Of a stretch of DNA of 64,000 nucleotides, positions 10,737-21,299 are shown piece after piece (positions within the stretch are counted from its first letter, which is position 1; each line of letters starts with the position of its first letter). The notes below the pieces were generated by a model. That model had not been told where the DNA came from, made no database searches, and saw nothing but the letters and a program-made list of their open reading frames with translations. The DNA lies in assembly GCF_040954645.1 (NCBI RefSeq), contig NC_092808.1, positions 18,543,383 to 18,607,382 of the forward strand, given 5' to 3'. The position numbers and the translations under genes were made by a program. This DNA is from Diabrotica undecimpunctata. Lineage: Eukaryota; Arthropoda; Insecta; Coleoptera; Chrysomelidae.

Positions 10737-11387
10737 CAGTCCATCTAATTTACAAACCGTTGCACGTCATTATCTACGTCAGAGATCGAAGTTGACATAG
10801 TTGCCAAAGTATAAAAAATTCCTGAATCCATTTTAAATCAAATAGGTCACATAATTATTGCCAAAGTGTACAACAACAGTATACAACAAAATAAATTAAT
10901 ATTTAATGTGAATAAATAAAAACAAAACAAGAGTTAAAAAATAATCTTGTTAAAAACAATTTGAGCCGCTTGTTTAAAAAACAACATAGTTTAATTAATA
11001 GTAAATCATAAAAACAAAACTAAAGTGTCAACATCGCAACTGTCAAATCAGTGTTACCAATTTATGCCAAAATTTCACCTTCGTTCGATTACAGTTACAG
11101 TGTGTTCCGAACAAATGTTCTTCTTAAAAACGCTTTATAATGCATTTATACAAATTAAATGAAACATATTATTGTGTATTTCTTTAAATTAACATTAATA
11201 GAAATCTTTAAATATTATTTCTACGCGTATATAATAAAATATGTCTAGTGGTTGTAATGCCAGTGTACTCGGCAAAGTGATTCTAAAAAAGAACACACCT
11301 ACCGCCTAAATATTTCGTGTTGGTATCATGTGACGTCACGTGCTAATACGCCGATGACGTGCAACGGTTTGTAAATTAGATGGACTG
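10737..11387. mobile_element. 651-bp MITE with 34-bp perfect TIRs
   Basis: Left end CAGTCCATCTAATTTACAAA and right end its exact complement. The inverted repeat is perfect for about 34 bases, through CCGTTGCACGTCAT. Each side is flanked by TA (10735-10736; 11388-11389), so this is Tc1/mariner-type. No transposase inside: AT-rich filler plus GTGACGTCACGTG near 11330. It sits inside the DD37E element and is therefore younger. Confidence 0.92.
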
Positions 11388-12011
11388 TATATGTTATTGT
11401 TTGTTGAATGAAAGAGTGATGTTTTGTATTATTTAAATTATTAAAGTTATTAATATTTATTAAAGATATATATTTTTGAAATGTGTGTTAAATTATTGAA
11501 ATTTTTTTATACAGAAAGAGGACAGTTATATGACAATGAATGAAAGTAGTTGTACTATTTTGTGGGCGTGCAATTTCTTTTGACTTGTAATTATCAACTT
11601 TTGGATAAAAGCATTTAATTTCTATTAGGTAACGAATTGTGATGTCAAATGTTAAAATTGTAAAACTAAAACACAATTAAAAGGACAAAACAGACATAAT
11701 ACTTTAAAAAAGGGGGCTTATTGGCACTACATTGCTTGGTAGGAGAGAAATTGAGTTTTTGTTGTCTACTATGGTTTGTTTTTTAACCAGGAGGAGTAAT
11801 TCAAATTTACCGCGCCGTAATGCTTGTTTGTAATTGGTCCAACCGCAGGCAAGTTTACTCCACTAAATTATGATATTTTGACACTAATGACATTTATAAA
11901 ATTTTAAAATTCAAAATTTATTGTTGTATTTTCAGCGTTATTTCTTTAATTTTTAGATTTTTTGTTTGCATTTATATAAAAAACAGTTCTTTTTTATTAA
12001 GATAACAAAAT

Positions 12012-12345
12012 ATGGATTCAATGCCAAGTACTAGTGGTAATTACACTCCCCCACTTAAAAAACGCAGAGTAGATTTTAGTCATTTATCATAGATAAATAA
12101 TGGTCATTTATCATCAAATGAAAAACAATGCATTAAAAACATGTACAAACAAATCAAAATTGATAATCCTGGAACAAAAATAACAGCCATGGTAGCAAAA
12201 ATAAAACAGGCAACAGGTTAGTTTTGCAGAATAGTTATTGTTAAAATCAAGACTTACTAAAGTAATGTGCTTATTTTAGCTCTTGCGAATTCAACTATTT
12301 ACAAAACAATTAAGGAATATAAGTAGACTGGAATAGTGACGAACA
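12012..12345 (+). pseudogene. transposase N-terminal HTH exon pair
   Basis: The ATG at 12012 gives MDSMPSTSGNYTPPLKKRRV, an in-frame TAG, then LSSNEKQCIKNMYKQIKI and TAMVAKIKQATG. A probable short intron (GT at about 12218, AG near 12280) joins to ANSTIYKTIKEYK, which completes a helix-turn-helix. The catalytic part is missing. The basic KKRRV could be a nuclear signal. Confidence 0.6.
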
Positions 12346-12377
12346 AGATGTCCTAAACAATATGTATGAACACAAGT

Positions 12378-12620
12378 CTATACCTGTATATTTGAAAAAT
12401 GGGCAATCCCATAAAAACTGGTTATATTCCTATAAAGTAGCATAAAATATTTGTTGTTTAAGTTAAAACGCTGATGAAATATTGTAAAATTCCATTGGAT
12501 TTTAGATATAATTTTATCACGAATACATCGCTTTCGTATACGTTCCGGACCATTTTTTTCTACAATGTGATAAATAAACTCTTCTAAAAATTCTTCAACT
12601 TCTTCATAACAATCCAACAT
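12378..12620 (-). CDS. 80-residue open frame, unknown, inside the 1080-bp transposon
   Basis: Starts MLDCYEEVEEFLEEFIYHIV and continues with a basic stretch (ERIRKRCIRDK), then an unremarkable AT-rich tail. The acidic/aromatic start resembles the first residues of HARBI1-like nucleases or a transposon accessory protein, but the match is too short to call. It converges on the HTH gene. It may be the residue of a second transposon gene or chance. Confidence 0.3.
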   Translation of the reverse strand: MLDCYEEVEEFLEEFIYHIVEKNGPERIRKRCIRDKIISKIQWNFTIFHQRFNLNNKYFMLLYRNITSFYGIAHFSNIQV

Positions 12621-13029
12621 TTTTTTTATTGTGATTAGAAAAACAAAAAAATATATTGGAAGTGAATTGGAAAAAATTATTATTCAAACATAAACAAATA
12701 AAGTTAGGTTAGAATCGATTACTGGATTACCGCAAGGCCGAGAAAATCAACCAAAAAAGAAGATGTATTTGGTGACTTTTCTAGTAACTTTCTTGGGTGT
12801 GAATCTGTCTTTTTAGTTTACTCCTCCTGGTTAAAAAACAAACCATAGTATTTTAAGAGGTAAATTTGGCAAGCTAATGTAGGTTAAAGTGTGACAATTC
12901 TTCTTCTATTTCTAATGTTAACTAGTTTTTGAAGCCAACAGACCTTAGTAGTTAAACGATTAAATGAATTTGAAAATGTAAGCTAATATGTATAATATTG
13001 GCATACTTTTAACAATCACTTTTTTAAAA

Positions 13030-13695
13030 TGGACTCACACAAGCAACACATTCATGACTCTCATTATTGATTATGAAAAGTTCTTCATAAACTTCATCCA
13101 ATTCCGAAATGAAGGGCAACGACGGATTTTATACACGCAATGTACAAGATGCACCGGACAAAGTTAGGTTTAAGGAAAAAGTGAAATTTTCCGATAAAAT
13201 ATTGTGTCAAATGTTTGGTGTGCCATCTCCGAAGCTGGTGCCTCACAGCCGTTTGTTGGGCGTGTTCGCGGCGAAGCTCTCAATGCCGACAATTACGTTG
13301 ACAGGTGACTTACAAAGCTTGTTCAATTTATAAATACTCATCACCCCAATGTTGAAATCATATTTTGAAACGACCTAGCGTCATGCCATTACGCCAGGGG
13401 AACGGCAGATTGGTTAACTGCTCAAAATATAAATTTTGTTCTCAAGCGCGACAACCCTCCAAATGTGCCTCAGGCGAGTACTATAGAAGAGTTTTGGGCT
13501 GTTTTGAATCGAATAGTGTATAATAATGACTGGCAAGTCCAAAATAAAGATCAGCTAAGGCGAAGAATTTTGCAAAAATTTCGTGAGATCGACATAGAAA
13601 CAGCCCAAAGGCTTATTGCATATGCAAGACCAAATTTACGTACCATCGAAGATCACGGACCTCTTTCTGTTCTAGACTTAGTTTCCTGTATTTAG
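13030..13695 (+). pseudogene. DD37E transposase catalytic region
   Basis: The first aspartate is in LIIDYEKFF (near 13068). After a frameshift come EMKGNDGFYTRNVQDAPDK and VRFKEKVKF; a second shift gives VWCAISEAGASQPFVGR and LNADNYVDR, stop. The second aspartate is in NDLASCHYARGTADWL, where the usual tryptophan before it has become TGA. The glutamate is in STIEEFWAVLN, 37 residues later. The C-terminus (13465-13695) is open. Two frameshifts and two stops make it inactive, but all three catalytic residues are readable. Confidence 0.85.
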
Positions 13696-13774
13696 TTATA
13701 AAATAAACTTATAATTAGAAAATACATATTTATTTTTTCCGAAAACTTTAGAGACATGCGTTAATAAAATATCC

Positions 13775-14215
13775 TTTGATAGTAAATTTAGTTATTATAT
13801 AAACTAAATAATATGTTTAAAATAATAATTGTATTTATATGAAATAATTTTAAAACTAGGAATGCCGTAAAATTTAAACAGATGATTCAATATTTGTTAC
13901 TAATTTGATGACATTTATGATTTTTAAATATTGAAAATTGTTAAGAATCGGATCTGTTATTGACAGATATTCTTTTAATTGTTTACTTCTAGTTTAATGT
14001 CTATATTTTGTCGGTTATTTTCCATACAGTTTTTAATTTAAACCTGCCTAAAATAAATCTATAATGACTAAAAGCGAATTGATCGTTAGTAGTTAATCGA
14101 TGTGAGAAAAAGCTATTTTGTGACGATACCCGTGACGACGCCATCTTGCGTCGCCAGTAATACAACAACAATATAGAAGCTTCGCTTCAAAATTAAGCAG
14201 ATAATAAACAATTGT
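13775..14215 (+). repeat. interspersed repeat, copy 1
   Basis: Shares blocks in order with 21040-21290: TTTGATAGTAAATTTA, AACTAAATAA(T/C)ATGTTTAAAA, AATCGATGTGA, GCTATTT(T/C)GTGACG and a TAATACAA..AATATAGAAGC block. It is non-coding. The spacing differs between copies, so one has indels. Element class unknown. Confidence 0.6.
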
Positions 14216-14569
14216 TAATAGATTTAAGAAAAATGCAGGAACGTATTGCTGCCACGACAACTATTTATGTAGGTACCACTGAAAAATTATTATTTTTAAC
14301 CAAATTTAATTTTACGGATTAAGTCTGTCAACTATAAAAGTGATTGCTTTTAAAGGTCGTCAAATTTATGCTGGAGAAAAAGTGTTTGCTCCTCCGCCAA
14401 AACAAACGAAGATATCAAAATTAAAATGGATGCATCTGATGAGAATTTACTTCGTCCAGACAGCATATATTTTCATATAACTGAGAAAACAACACAAACA
14501 ATTGATGGCGTACATAAAAAATATTCATATTTTTAGCCCGCATAGGGCTCAATAAGTCCTATGCTCCTA

Positions 14570-14770
14570 TCCTTCATAGGAGGATTCAAGAGGAATAATA
14601 ATGGATGTCTTTAGGCACTCTGGAAATATACCTTTTTCAAAGGAATCATTAATTAGTGAGACCAGGACTTCCACACATTTTTTAGTAGATTTGAAAAATT
14701 TTTATGAATAGTCCATCAGTACTACAGGAATAGAAAGAGAAAGGATAAGTCACATATTATTACTCAAGTT
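14570..14770 (-). pseudogene. CR1/Jockey-like RT fragment
   Basis: The minus strand reads KFFKSTKKCVEVLVSLINDS, then FEKGIFPECLKTSIIIP, matching the RT segment upstream of the catalytic core (LxxLINxSFxxGxFPxxLKxAxVxPL) in CR1/Jockey-type LINEs. One TAA lies just before. About 50 codons remain. Confidence 0.65.
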
Positions 14771-15189
14771 ATCACCTAACTATTTCTGCAAAAATCCGAA
14801 TGCCACCTCTCACATCCAAATTTACTCGTTTTTTCACAGATCCGCGGTGGTCTACTTTGTTAATATGAATTTTAACGTTATTTATGTCAGAAAAGCAGTA
14901 AGTTAAAGAAAAAAGGTGGTACAGTAAGCGGTTCAGTAGTTCAGACTAGCGCGAAGATTCATACTGTGTTTTCTATATTTTTAAATTTTAAATAATATGT
15001 TTAAAATTGATTAAAGTAATTTTGTTGTTTATTAATTATTTATATTCTCAAAAAATTATATTATATTAAAATAATTCAATAAATTAATACGTTTGCTACT
15101 AGCGCCACTGGCTAACGTATCATCAAAGTAAATGTTGTTTACTTTTGACAGATCTGTCAAAGTCAGACTTTTAATGGCCACTTTACTAT

Positions 15190-15755
15190 ATTTGCAGATA
15201 ACACCACAATTTTATGGCAAAACAAGGACTCTAAGGCACTGAATTAGATTATTAGTATTGATCTGCTAAAAATCTTAGACTGGTGCAAAGCTAGTCATTT
15301 GACATTTAATTTTCCAAAAACCAAATTAATTTCTTTTAAGAATTATCTGAACAACATTACTCTGGCCAATGAAGGCATTTGTTCTGACACCGTAAACAAA
15401 TTTTTAGGTCTATATATTGATAATAAACTTAAATTTGATCAGCACACTGTATATTTAAGCAAACATGGGGTGGCTTCGTCGTCAAATCAGTTGCATACCA
15501 CTTATATTTCAAGATTGCAAAAAGTGTTTATGTGGCCTTGATTGAATCTAAGTTGAGATATGGTATTGCCTTTTGGGGTAGATAATTTCAGCAGACTTTT
15601 TATGCTACAAAAGAGAGCACTCAGATATTTATGCAAGGTCAAGTTTGGTACATCATGCAGGCCTTTGTTCCAGAAACACTTCCTTGCATATATATATATA
15701 TCCTTGACATAGCATGCTTAATTTTAACACTCGTCTACCTTATGTTATTTCAGTT
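15190..15755 (+). pseudogene. CR1/Jockey-like LINE RT fragment
   Basis: Plus strand: IFADNTTILWQNKDSK (FADD altered to FADN), DLLKILDWCKASHLTFNFPK, TKLISFKNYL, then FLGLYIDNKLKFDQHTVYL. Shifted frames add LQKRALRYLCKVKFGTSCRP and LFQKHFLAYIYI. This is the palm-to-thumb order of a CR1/Jockey-like RT with C-terminus. Several stops and shifts. It ends near 15755, where the minus-strand family A LINE tail begins. Confidence 0.75.
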
Positions 15756-15764
15756 CCAATCTTC

Positions 15765-16205
15765 TTCTTTACGTGACATCTCCGCGACAAAGGTTGGCAA
15801 TCATCACTGCAATTCTAACTTTTGACACTAGAGCCAGAAAGAGTTCAGTTGAGCTGCATCAAAACCATTTTCTGAGGTTTCTCAGTCAGGACATTCTTCT
15901 TCTACCTATGCAGCGCTTTCCTTGAATCTTTCCCTGCATTATTAGTTTTAGGAATTCATATCTGTCACCACGTGTTATATGACCCAGATATTGTAGTTTT
16001 TTTTATTTTGATGGAATCCAGTATCTCCCTGCTGTTCTCTATTCGTCTTAGTACTTCTTCATTGGTTATTCTGTCTGTCCAGGAGACTCTCAGCATTCTT
16101 CGATATGTCCACATATCTAGAAACTCTAATTTCTTTGGTATAATCGTTTGTAAATAGTCATAATTCTGAACTCGTTCTATCGTCTTATTATTTACGTGTA
16201 GATTG
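15765..16205 (-). pseudogene. LINE family A 3' end
   Basis: Minus strand, partly frameshifted: MWTYRRMLRVSWTDRITNEE, VLRRIENS, then YLGHITRGDRYEFLKLIMQG, GRRRMSWLRNLRK and KVRIAVMIANL. This is the same tail as at 4.6, 19.3, 57.8 and 62.2 kb. The 3' terminus near 15765 ends in the family's GAAGAAG-type tail. Confidence 0.75.
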
Positions 16206-16689
16206 ATGTATTAGTATATCATCGGTCCAATGCCAAAGTCACGAATGTGCATATTTGATGTTTTGAGAAAAAGCCGTTTTAAACATTGGGGACATTGTTA
16301 AAAATAGAAATTTCAATTTACGAAACTAACGACTATTGAAAAATTACTTTTATACAGCATTAAATAATGACGGCTGAAAATTTTCTACATTTTTATTGTT
16401 TTTCCAAAAAATAATGCATATTCGTTGTTTTGGCCTTTCAAAATTTAAGACATATTGTGTTTCGTTAAAACAAATAAAACCATATTATTAATAAAATGAA
16501 CTAGTTTTATTAAGAATATAAGTCAATATTATAAAAGTTTAGTTTTCGTTATCATCGGACTGAACAAAATAAAAAACAAACATCAAAGTTTTCTAAGAAA
16601 AACAAAAATTCTTTCTCTATAGAAGAAAATTAAAATAAATTATAGTCGTATACTCTTTTTAAAAACTTAATAAAACAATAACGTTTAAT

Positions 16690-18545
16690 CTTCGTCAGTA
16701 TCGGATTCCTCACCAATATCGGGTTCCGGTAGATTGTCCCTCACCGTTTGATTTTTTTTAGGGAGCCGTAAAAATCATGGTAATCTCTTGGTATTGTCAA
16801 ATCCTTGCACATTTTATCTAAGTCCTTCCATTTTGCCTCGCTGATGGGTAAGTCATTTTGATAGGTCTTTTGTAACTCTGCTTGTTTTGGGCGGCCTCGT
16901 GTTTTTTTGTAGTCCACTTCAATAAAATCATCGATAAAGTTTACTTTGCAAAGAACTTTTTATGACATTATTTTCTTTAATATATTGAAGACCGCAAAGC
17001 TTTCTCCAAGGAATTTCACTTAATTTGAAGGAATTATTATTTAAAAACCTTTTAAAATCTAAAAAGGAATCAAACGTCAAAGACTTTACAACAAAGGGAG
17101 ATGGTGTGATATGTGCATCTCTTATAAGTTGCGCCCAACCCTCGGGGTTATAAACGGATACATATTTTGCTTTCTTCTCTAATTTTGAATGAATGGAATC
17201 ACATTCCATTTCAGTGTGTCCCGTTTTAAGAAACTTATGATCGGAGAATATTAGGGAGAGAATTATTAAGTTATATTCGGAGAATATCTGGCGATATTTT
17301 TCAAATGATACAGTTTTGTCTTTGTTAGTGCTGCACAACTCCTTATACATCCTGTAAATTATTGATATATTAAGGGATGAGTCAAGGTATTTCTTTGTAC
17401 TCGATTTACGACAATAATGCGATTCTAGCGCTGGAAAGGATAGAATGTGGTTTTGTATAAATTGTTCGACATCCTGGGGTAACTTGTTTGATGGTTGGTG
17501 TTTCCCGCGCTTATCCTTTTCTAAAACTCCATGGGATGAGCGCTTGTTTATTGCACTTCGCATAAAGGCGTCTGTCACGTTTAATGTGGCCATGACAAAT
17601 TCCCTACATACGGTAAGTTTAATACCATCAACTGTAAGACTATAAACGTAGGTGTAATTTTTTCTTGAATTTTCGATTCCTCTTGTCGTGCGTTTCTTGT
17701 CTTTTTGTTCAATGTGATTAGACACAAATTGACGTTGATCGTTTTTGCAGGTAAAATTACGAAAATCATTATAAATTTTTATTCGGTTTTGCTCGAAAAT
17801 TAAAGTTGCACATTTATGTTTTTGCTTATTTAGACAAGGTACTGGCAAAAGAGGCCGTGAAGGTACCTCGATTCTCCTATAGCCAACGTAAGACTCTCCT
17901 TTAAGCCTTTTCACTTTCTTAACATTTTTCTTCCACAACTTCTCGTTTCTTTTTCTCTTCATAGATTCTTTTTTCGTCAGATTTTTAGGTTTTATGTCTG
18001 TTAGTATAGTTCTCTTACGGTCAGCAACACCTTCAATATCACTTTCCAATGAACTGTGTATGTCTGACGCAGGTGAAGGTTCATAGACATCTGAAGATGA
18101 ATCAGACACAATCAAATCTTCTTGTAGTATTTGTGGCGAAGCTGGGAGTAGATTGTTCGGATGGTTAACCAGAAGAGGTGTTGACATGTGCTGGTCAAAT
18201 ATATCGCCTGAAATAAAAATGAACTTTTGAATGCGTGTTTCTTCACATTCCCATTTTCATTTAAAAACGTTTTAATGTCCGTAAATTATGCAGACATGAT
18301 TTTTAGACCAATTTGTTCAGAATCAACATCGAAAATTACTGACAAGTGCATACAGCCAAACAAAAGCCAGCCATAGCATAGCTTTTAGGATGTTTATTTT
18401 TTTGCTGGCAATGACTGAAAAAACTTGTATAGGAGTAATAAGATTTTAATGTTTTCTTACCTGTGTATGTTTGTACATTTTGCATTACATGGTACTGAGG
18501 TACATCTGGATGCTTGATGGTGGTTCTTGAAAGAACTTCGTTAAA
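16690..18545 (-). pseudogene. Sola-like transposase with internal deletion of the catalytic core
   Basis: An exon upstream of 18461 (VFNEVLSRTTIKHPDVPQYH) joins, across an intron (GT at 18460, AG at 18208), to the main exon, which is open from 18207 to 16928. There is an acidic serine-rich N-terminus, KRKRNEKLWKKNVKKVKRLK, a cysteine/aromatic zone, FVMATLNVTDAFMRSAINKR, DKRGKHQPSN, then FPALESHYCRKSSTKKYLD and LNISIIYRMYKELC. The frame then jumps straight to HKFLKTGHTEMECDSIHSKL. The two catalytic-aspartate blocks expected between (FDxQ..., DxCxGQNKN) are missing. The tail DYHDFYGSLKK is reached after frameshifts. It can bind DNA at most. Confidence 0.78.
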
Positions 18546-18690
18546 TACATCATCAGAAAACAGAAAAAAGAAAAATCATAACACAGGTATTTATATAAAA
18601 AGAGTGTATGAACAAAGTTATGACAACTTAAAATATTAAAACTTACTAATCTACGAAGCCACAAAAGAAGTTTGTATAAGTTTCATAGGT

Positions 18691-18806
18691 CCGGTCTTTT
18701 CACCTGCGGATAACTAGTTATCGGGGAGTTTATCTGACAGATTACAGACACGCCGATCTGTCAGATAAACTTCCCAATATCTAGTTATCCGGAGGTGAAA
18801 AGACCG
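18691..18806. repeat. 116-bp hairpin (fold-back MITE)
   Basis: Two arms of about 51 bases, from CCGGTCTTTTCACCT inward to GTTTATCTGACAGAT, pair with four mismatches around a 13-base loop (TACAGACACGCCG). Lies in the 5' region of the Sola-like element, hence inserted later. No coding. Confidence 0.88.
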
Positions 18807-19227
18807 GGCTTTATAAGAGTTACTATTACATATTTACTTACCTTGATCTTTTAATTATCGGCACTTTTTCATTATTCTTGCTATCCTTGAAGTCATTTTT
18901 CAACAATATCACTAAATTCACAAATACCTTGAAACTTAATTATTCACACTGCCAATACAACGAATGTGGCACATTCGTTAAATTGGATCTTAAATAGTAA
19001 AATAACTTGCAACGTCAAAAGCACGAACGTGGTACATTCGTCTTTTCGGTATGGCAGTAAATCTCCAACTGACGCTTTCGTGGAATCCGTTCCAGTTGAG
19101 GGGGGCAGAGGGGATAGGTCAACACTTTCGTGCTTCTGTTACCGTATACTATGAGCATAATTACAGACGCTGATAACATAAAGCGAAAATGGGCAATTTG
19201 GCACATTCGCGGTTTTGGAATTGGACC

Positions 19228-20690
19228 TTCTTCTCATTGCGCCGTCTCCTTTCGAAGGTTGGCGATCCAAATGGCAATTGTAGTTCTGGAAACTGCTGCG
19301 CGAAAGATCTCTGCGGATGAGCGGTCGAACCATCTCCTCAGGTCTTTCAGCCACGAGTTCTGGCGTCTTCCTACTGATCTTTTGCCCTGTACTTTTCCTT
19401 CCAGTATAACTTTAAGTAATTCATATCTTTCGCCTCTCAGCACATGACCCAAGTATTGCATTTTCCTCTCTTTGATTATTCTTAGTAATTCTTTTTGTTT
19501 ACACATGCGACGAAGTACCTCAACATTAGTAACTCTTTGTACCCATGGAATCCTCAACATTCGTCTGTATATATACATCTCAAAGGCATCTATTCTTTTT
19601 TCTACTTCGGAGTCCATTGTCCAACTTTCACAGCCATACAGTAAGACAGAAAAAACGTAACATCTGATCATTCGGATTCTAAGCTGTAGACTAAGGTCTG
19701 ATTTTGTAAAAAATGTTTTAATGCTCATGAATGTTTTCCTTGCTTGTTCGATTCTTGACAGGATTTCTTTTTTTGGATTACACTGACTATTGATATTTGT
19801 TCCCAAATATTTTATGGAATTGGACCGACGATATCTTATTTTACGTACGGGTAAGCCATTTATGTTTAAGCCTGCTACTTCATCTTCTAATGCTTTTTTG
19901 AATATTTTCTCTGAGTATGCATTAAACAGTGATGGCGACAAGACACAGCCCTGTCTAACACCTCTTTTGATTTTTATTTTATTAGTTTTTAAACTATTTA
20001 TTCTTATGACAGCTTCTTGTTCATAATACAGATTATTTATTATTCTTATATTCCGTGTGTTGATGTTTTTTGTTCTCAGTAGCTTTATTAACGGATCATG
20101 TTTCACTGTATCGAATGCCTTATTATAATCTAGGAACCAGACATAGATGTCCTGGTTTACATCTAAACATCTCCGTATTAGCACATTTACTGCATATAAT
20201 GCTTCTCTGGTTCCTTGAGCATTTCTAAATCCAAACTGAGTTTGTCCAATGTCTTCTTGTTTTAACTTTTTACATATTTTACGATGAATAATCTAAGAAA
20301 TACTTTCAATATGTGGCACAATAGACTGATGGTACGGTGATCGCAACATTGTCTGCCCTTTTTCTTTTTCAGTATATTCACGAATGTTGATAGAAGCCAT
20401 TCTTTAGGTAATATACCTGTTCTCTATATGATATTAAATAATTCGACAATAACATGTATATTGCAGTCGGCGATTAGTTGCGATATTTTTGTCGGTATTT
20501 TGTCTTGTCCTACTGCTTTCCCAGTTTTCATTTCTTTAATTGTGTTTTACTTCACTTTCTGTTATTTCTGTTCCAATCTCTTCAACGAAATATTTGTTAT
20601 CTACTTTATCTCGTTTGTCGTTAAACAGTTGTTCTATATAGTTTGCCCATACCATCTCCCAATTACTTTTTCTACATTAATTAGAAAATC
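19228..20690 (-). pseudogene. LINE family A RT, catalytic box deleted
   Basis: Open from 20184 to 19234: RRCLDVNQDIYVWFLDYNKA, FDTVKHDPLIKLL, IKIKRGVRQGCVLSPSLFN, YSEKIFKKAL, NGLPVRKIRYRRS, KYLGTNINSQ, then RRMLRIPWVQRVTN, YLGHVLRGERYELL, GKRSVGRRQNSWLKDLRRW and AIWIANLRKE. The expected FADDT block between NGLPVRKIRY and YLGTNI is missing without frame loss, so this 316-residue frame encodes an RT that cannot polymerise. Broken frames from 20184 to 20690 hold the preceding palm and fingers (QTQFGFRNAQGTREALY). The 3' end abuts the Sola-like element. Confidence 0.88.
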
Positions 20691-20691
20691 A

Positions 20692-20962
20692 TTTATTTAC
20701 ACTGGAAAGAAAGTGTTTAATCACCTACCACTCGATATACGATCCTCAAACAATATCTTTGTATTCTGTAGAGTAAACAAAAAGTTTGTATTATATAAGT
20801 ATTACTATAGTATCGAAGAATTTTTTGAAGTCAATTGCACTAATTGATTAAGCTGTGTTTTTATGCAAATTTTATAGTTAGTACATATATATTTTAATGT
20901 ATCTTGTATTTTGTTTGTACTGTGTCATGTTTTATAAATGTAACTCATTTTAGAAACAATAA

Positions 20963-20965
<3 letters not shown>
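20692..20965 (+). pseudogene. CR1/Jockey-like LINE 3' end
   Basis: Plus strand: YTGKKVFNHLPLDIRSSNN, FCRVNKKFVLYKYYYSIEEF, FEVN, stop. This is the conserved C-terminus (LFNxLPxxIRxxxxxxxFKxxLKxxLLxxxYYSxxEF) of a group of CR1/Jockey-like insect LINEs. A 3' UTR of 120 bases ends AATAAATTT and passes directly into a CT microsatellite, which is the element's tail. Confidence 0.75.

Positions 20966-21008
<43 letters not shown>
20966..21008. repeat. (CT)n microsatellite tail
   Basis: About 42 bases of CT, immediately after the AATAAA of the plus-strand LINE end. Confidence 0.95.
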
Positions 21009-21009
<1 letters not shown>

Positions 21010-21039
21010 AATATTAAATTGATAATAAAATATAAATAA

Positions 21040-21290
21040 ATATCATTTGATAGTAAATTTAATTATTTTATAAACTAAATAACATGTTTAAAAATAACAT
21101 TTGAGAGTATTTTGAAAGGAATTTATAAATATGATGACTAGAAACGAATTGGTGCAGATAGTGAATCGATGTGAATACCGCTATTTCGTGACGCTACCCA
21201 TAATGCCTTCCCGTGGCTCTAATTCTGTGACGCTCGCTCTAGAGAAAAAGTAATACAATGCCAGTATAGAAGCATTGGTTCAAAAATTGT
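21040..21290 (+). repeat. interspersed repeat, copy 2
   Basis: Second, shorter copy of the repeat at 13775-14215, same orientation. It shares TTTGATAGTAAATTTA, AACTAAATAACATGTTTAAA, the GTGA(A/T)TCGATGTGA block, CGCTATTTCGTGACGCTACC and AGTAATACAA. Confidence 0.6.
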
Positions 21291-21299
21291 AATAAGAGA

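Larger units (their letters stand above)
11769..12848. mobile_element. 1080-bp transposon with 31-bp perfect TIRs and TA duplication
   Basis: Both ends read CTATGGTTTGTTTTTTAACC inward, continuing AGGAGGAGTAA, a perfect 31-base inverted repeat. TA flanks both sides (11767-11768; 12849-12850). It holds a short helix-turn-helix gene start on the plus strand and a convergent open frame on the minus strand, so it is a deleted derivative of a larger autonomous element. TA target and HTH suggest the Tc1/mariner group. The two-gene convergent layout recalls PIF/Harbinger, but the target site does not fit that. Confidence 0.9.
9737..13761 (+). mobile_element. IS630-Tc1-mariner (DD37E) transposon, split by nested insertions
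   Basis: The ends match as inverted repeats: ACGTATGTCTCTAAAGTTTT on the left, and on the right the complement of ACGCATGTCTCTAAAGTTTT. Both are flanked by TA (9735-9736 and 13762-13763), the target of this superfamily. Inside, the N-terminal helix-turn-helix (9853-10270) and the catalytic region (13030-13695) of one transposase sit about 2.8 kb apart. The gap is filled by a hammerhead-bearing fragment, a 651-bp MITE and a 1080-bp transposon. The spacing from the second aspartate to the glutamate is 37 residues. Confidence 0.82.
16224..19227 (-). mobile_element. Sola-like transposon, 3.0 kb, internally deleted
   Basis: Imperfect inverted ends: GGTCCAATGCCAAAG on the left, and GGTCCAATTCCAAAA read inward on the right, each continuing to CGAATGTG. 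Further copies of CGAATGTG / CACATTCG lie near the right end (18958-18985, 19022-19040, 19200-19210), including a near palindrome ACGAATGTGGCACATTCGT, and look like transposase-binding sites. A minus-strand transposase gene fills the centre. I find no matching 4-bp target duplication: CATC on the left, TTCT on the right. Confidence 0.7.

Noticed and set aside
12466..12490. GCTGATGAAATATTG as a hammerhead core
   Set aside because: No GAAA with a pairing helix II within range.
18541..18575. CTGATGATG on the minus strand as another hammerhead
   Set aside because: No helix II followed by GAAA; it lies in the transposase 5' exon.
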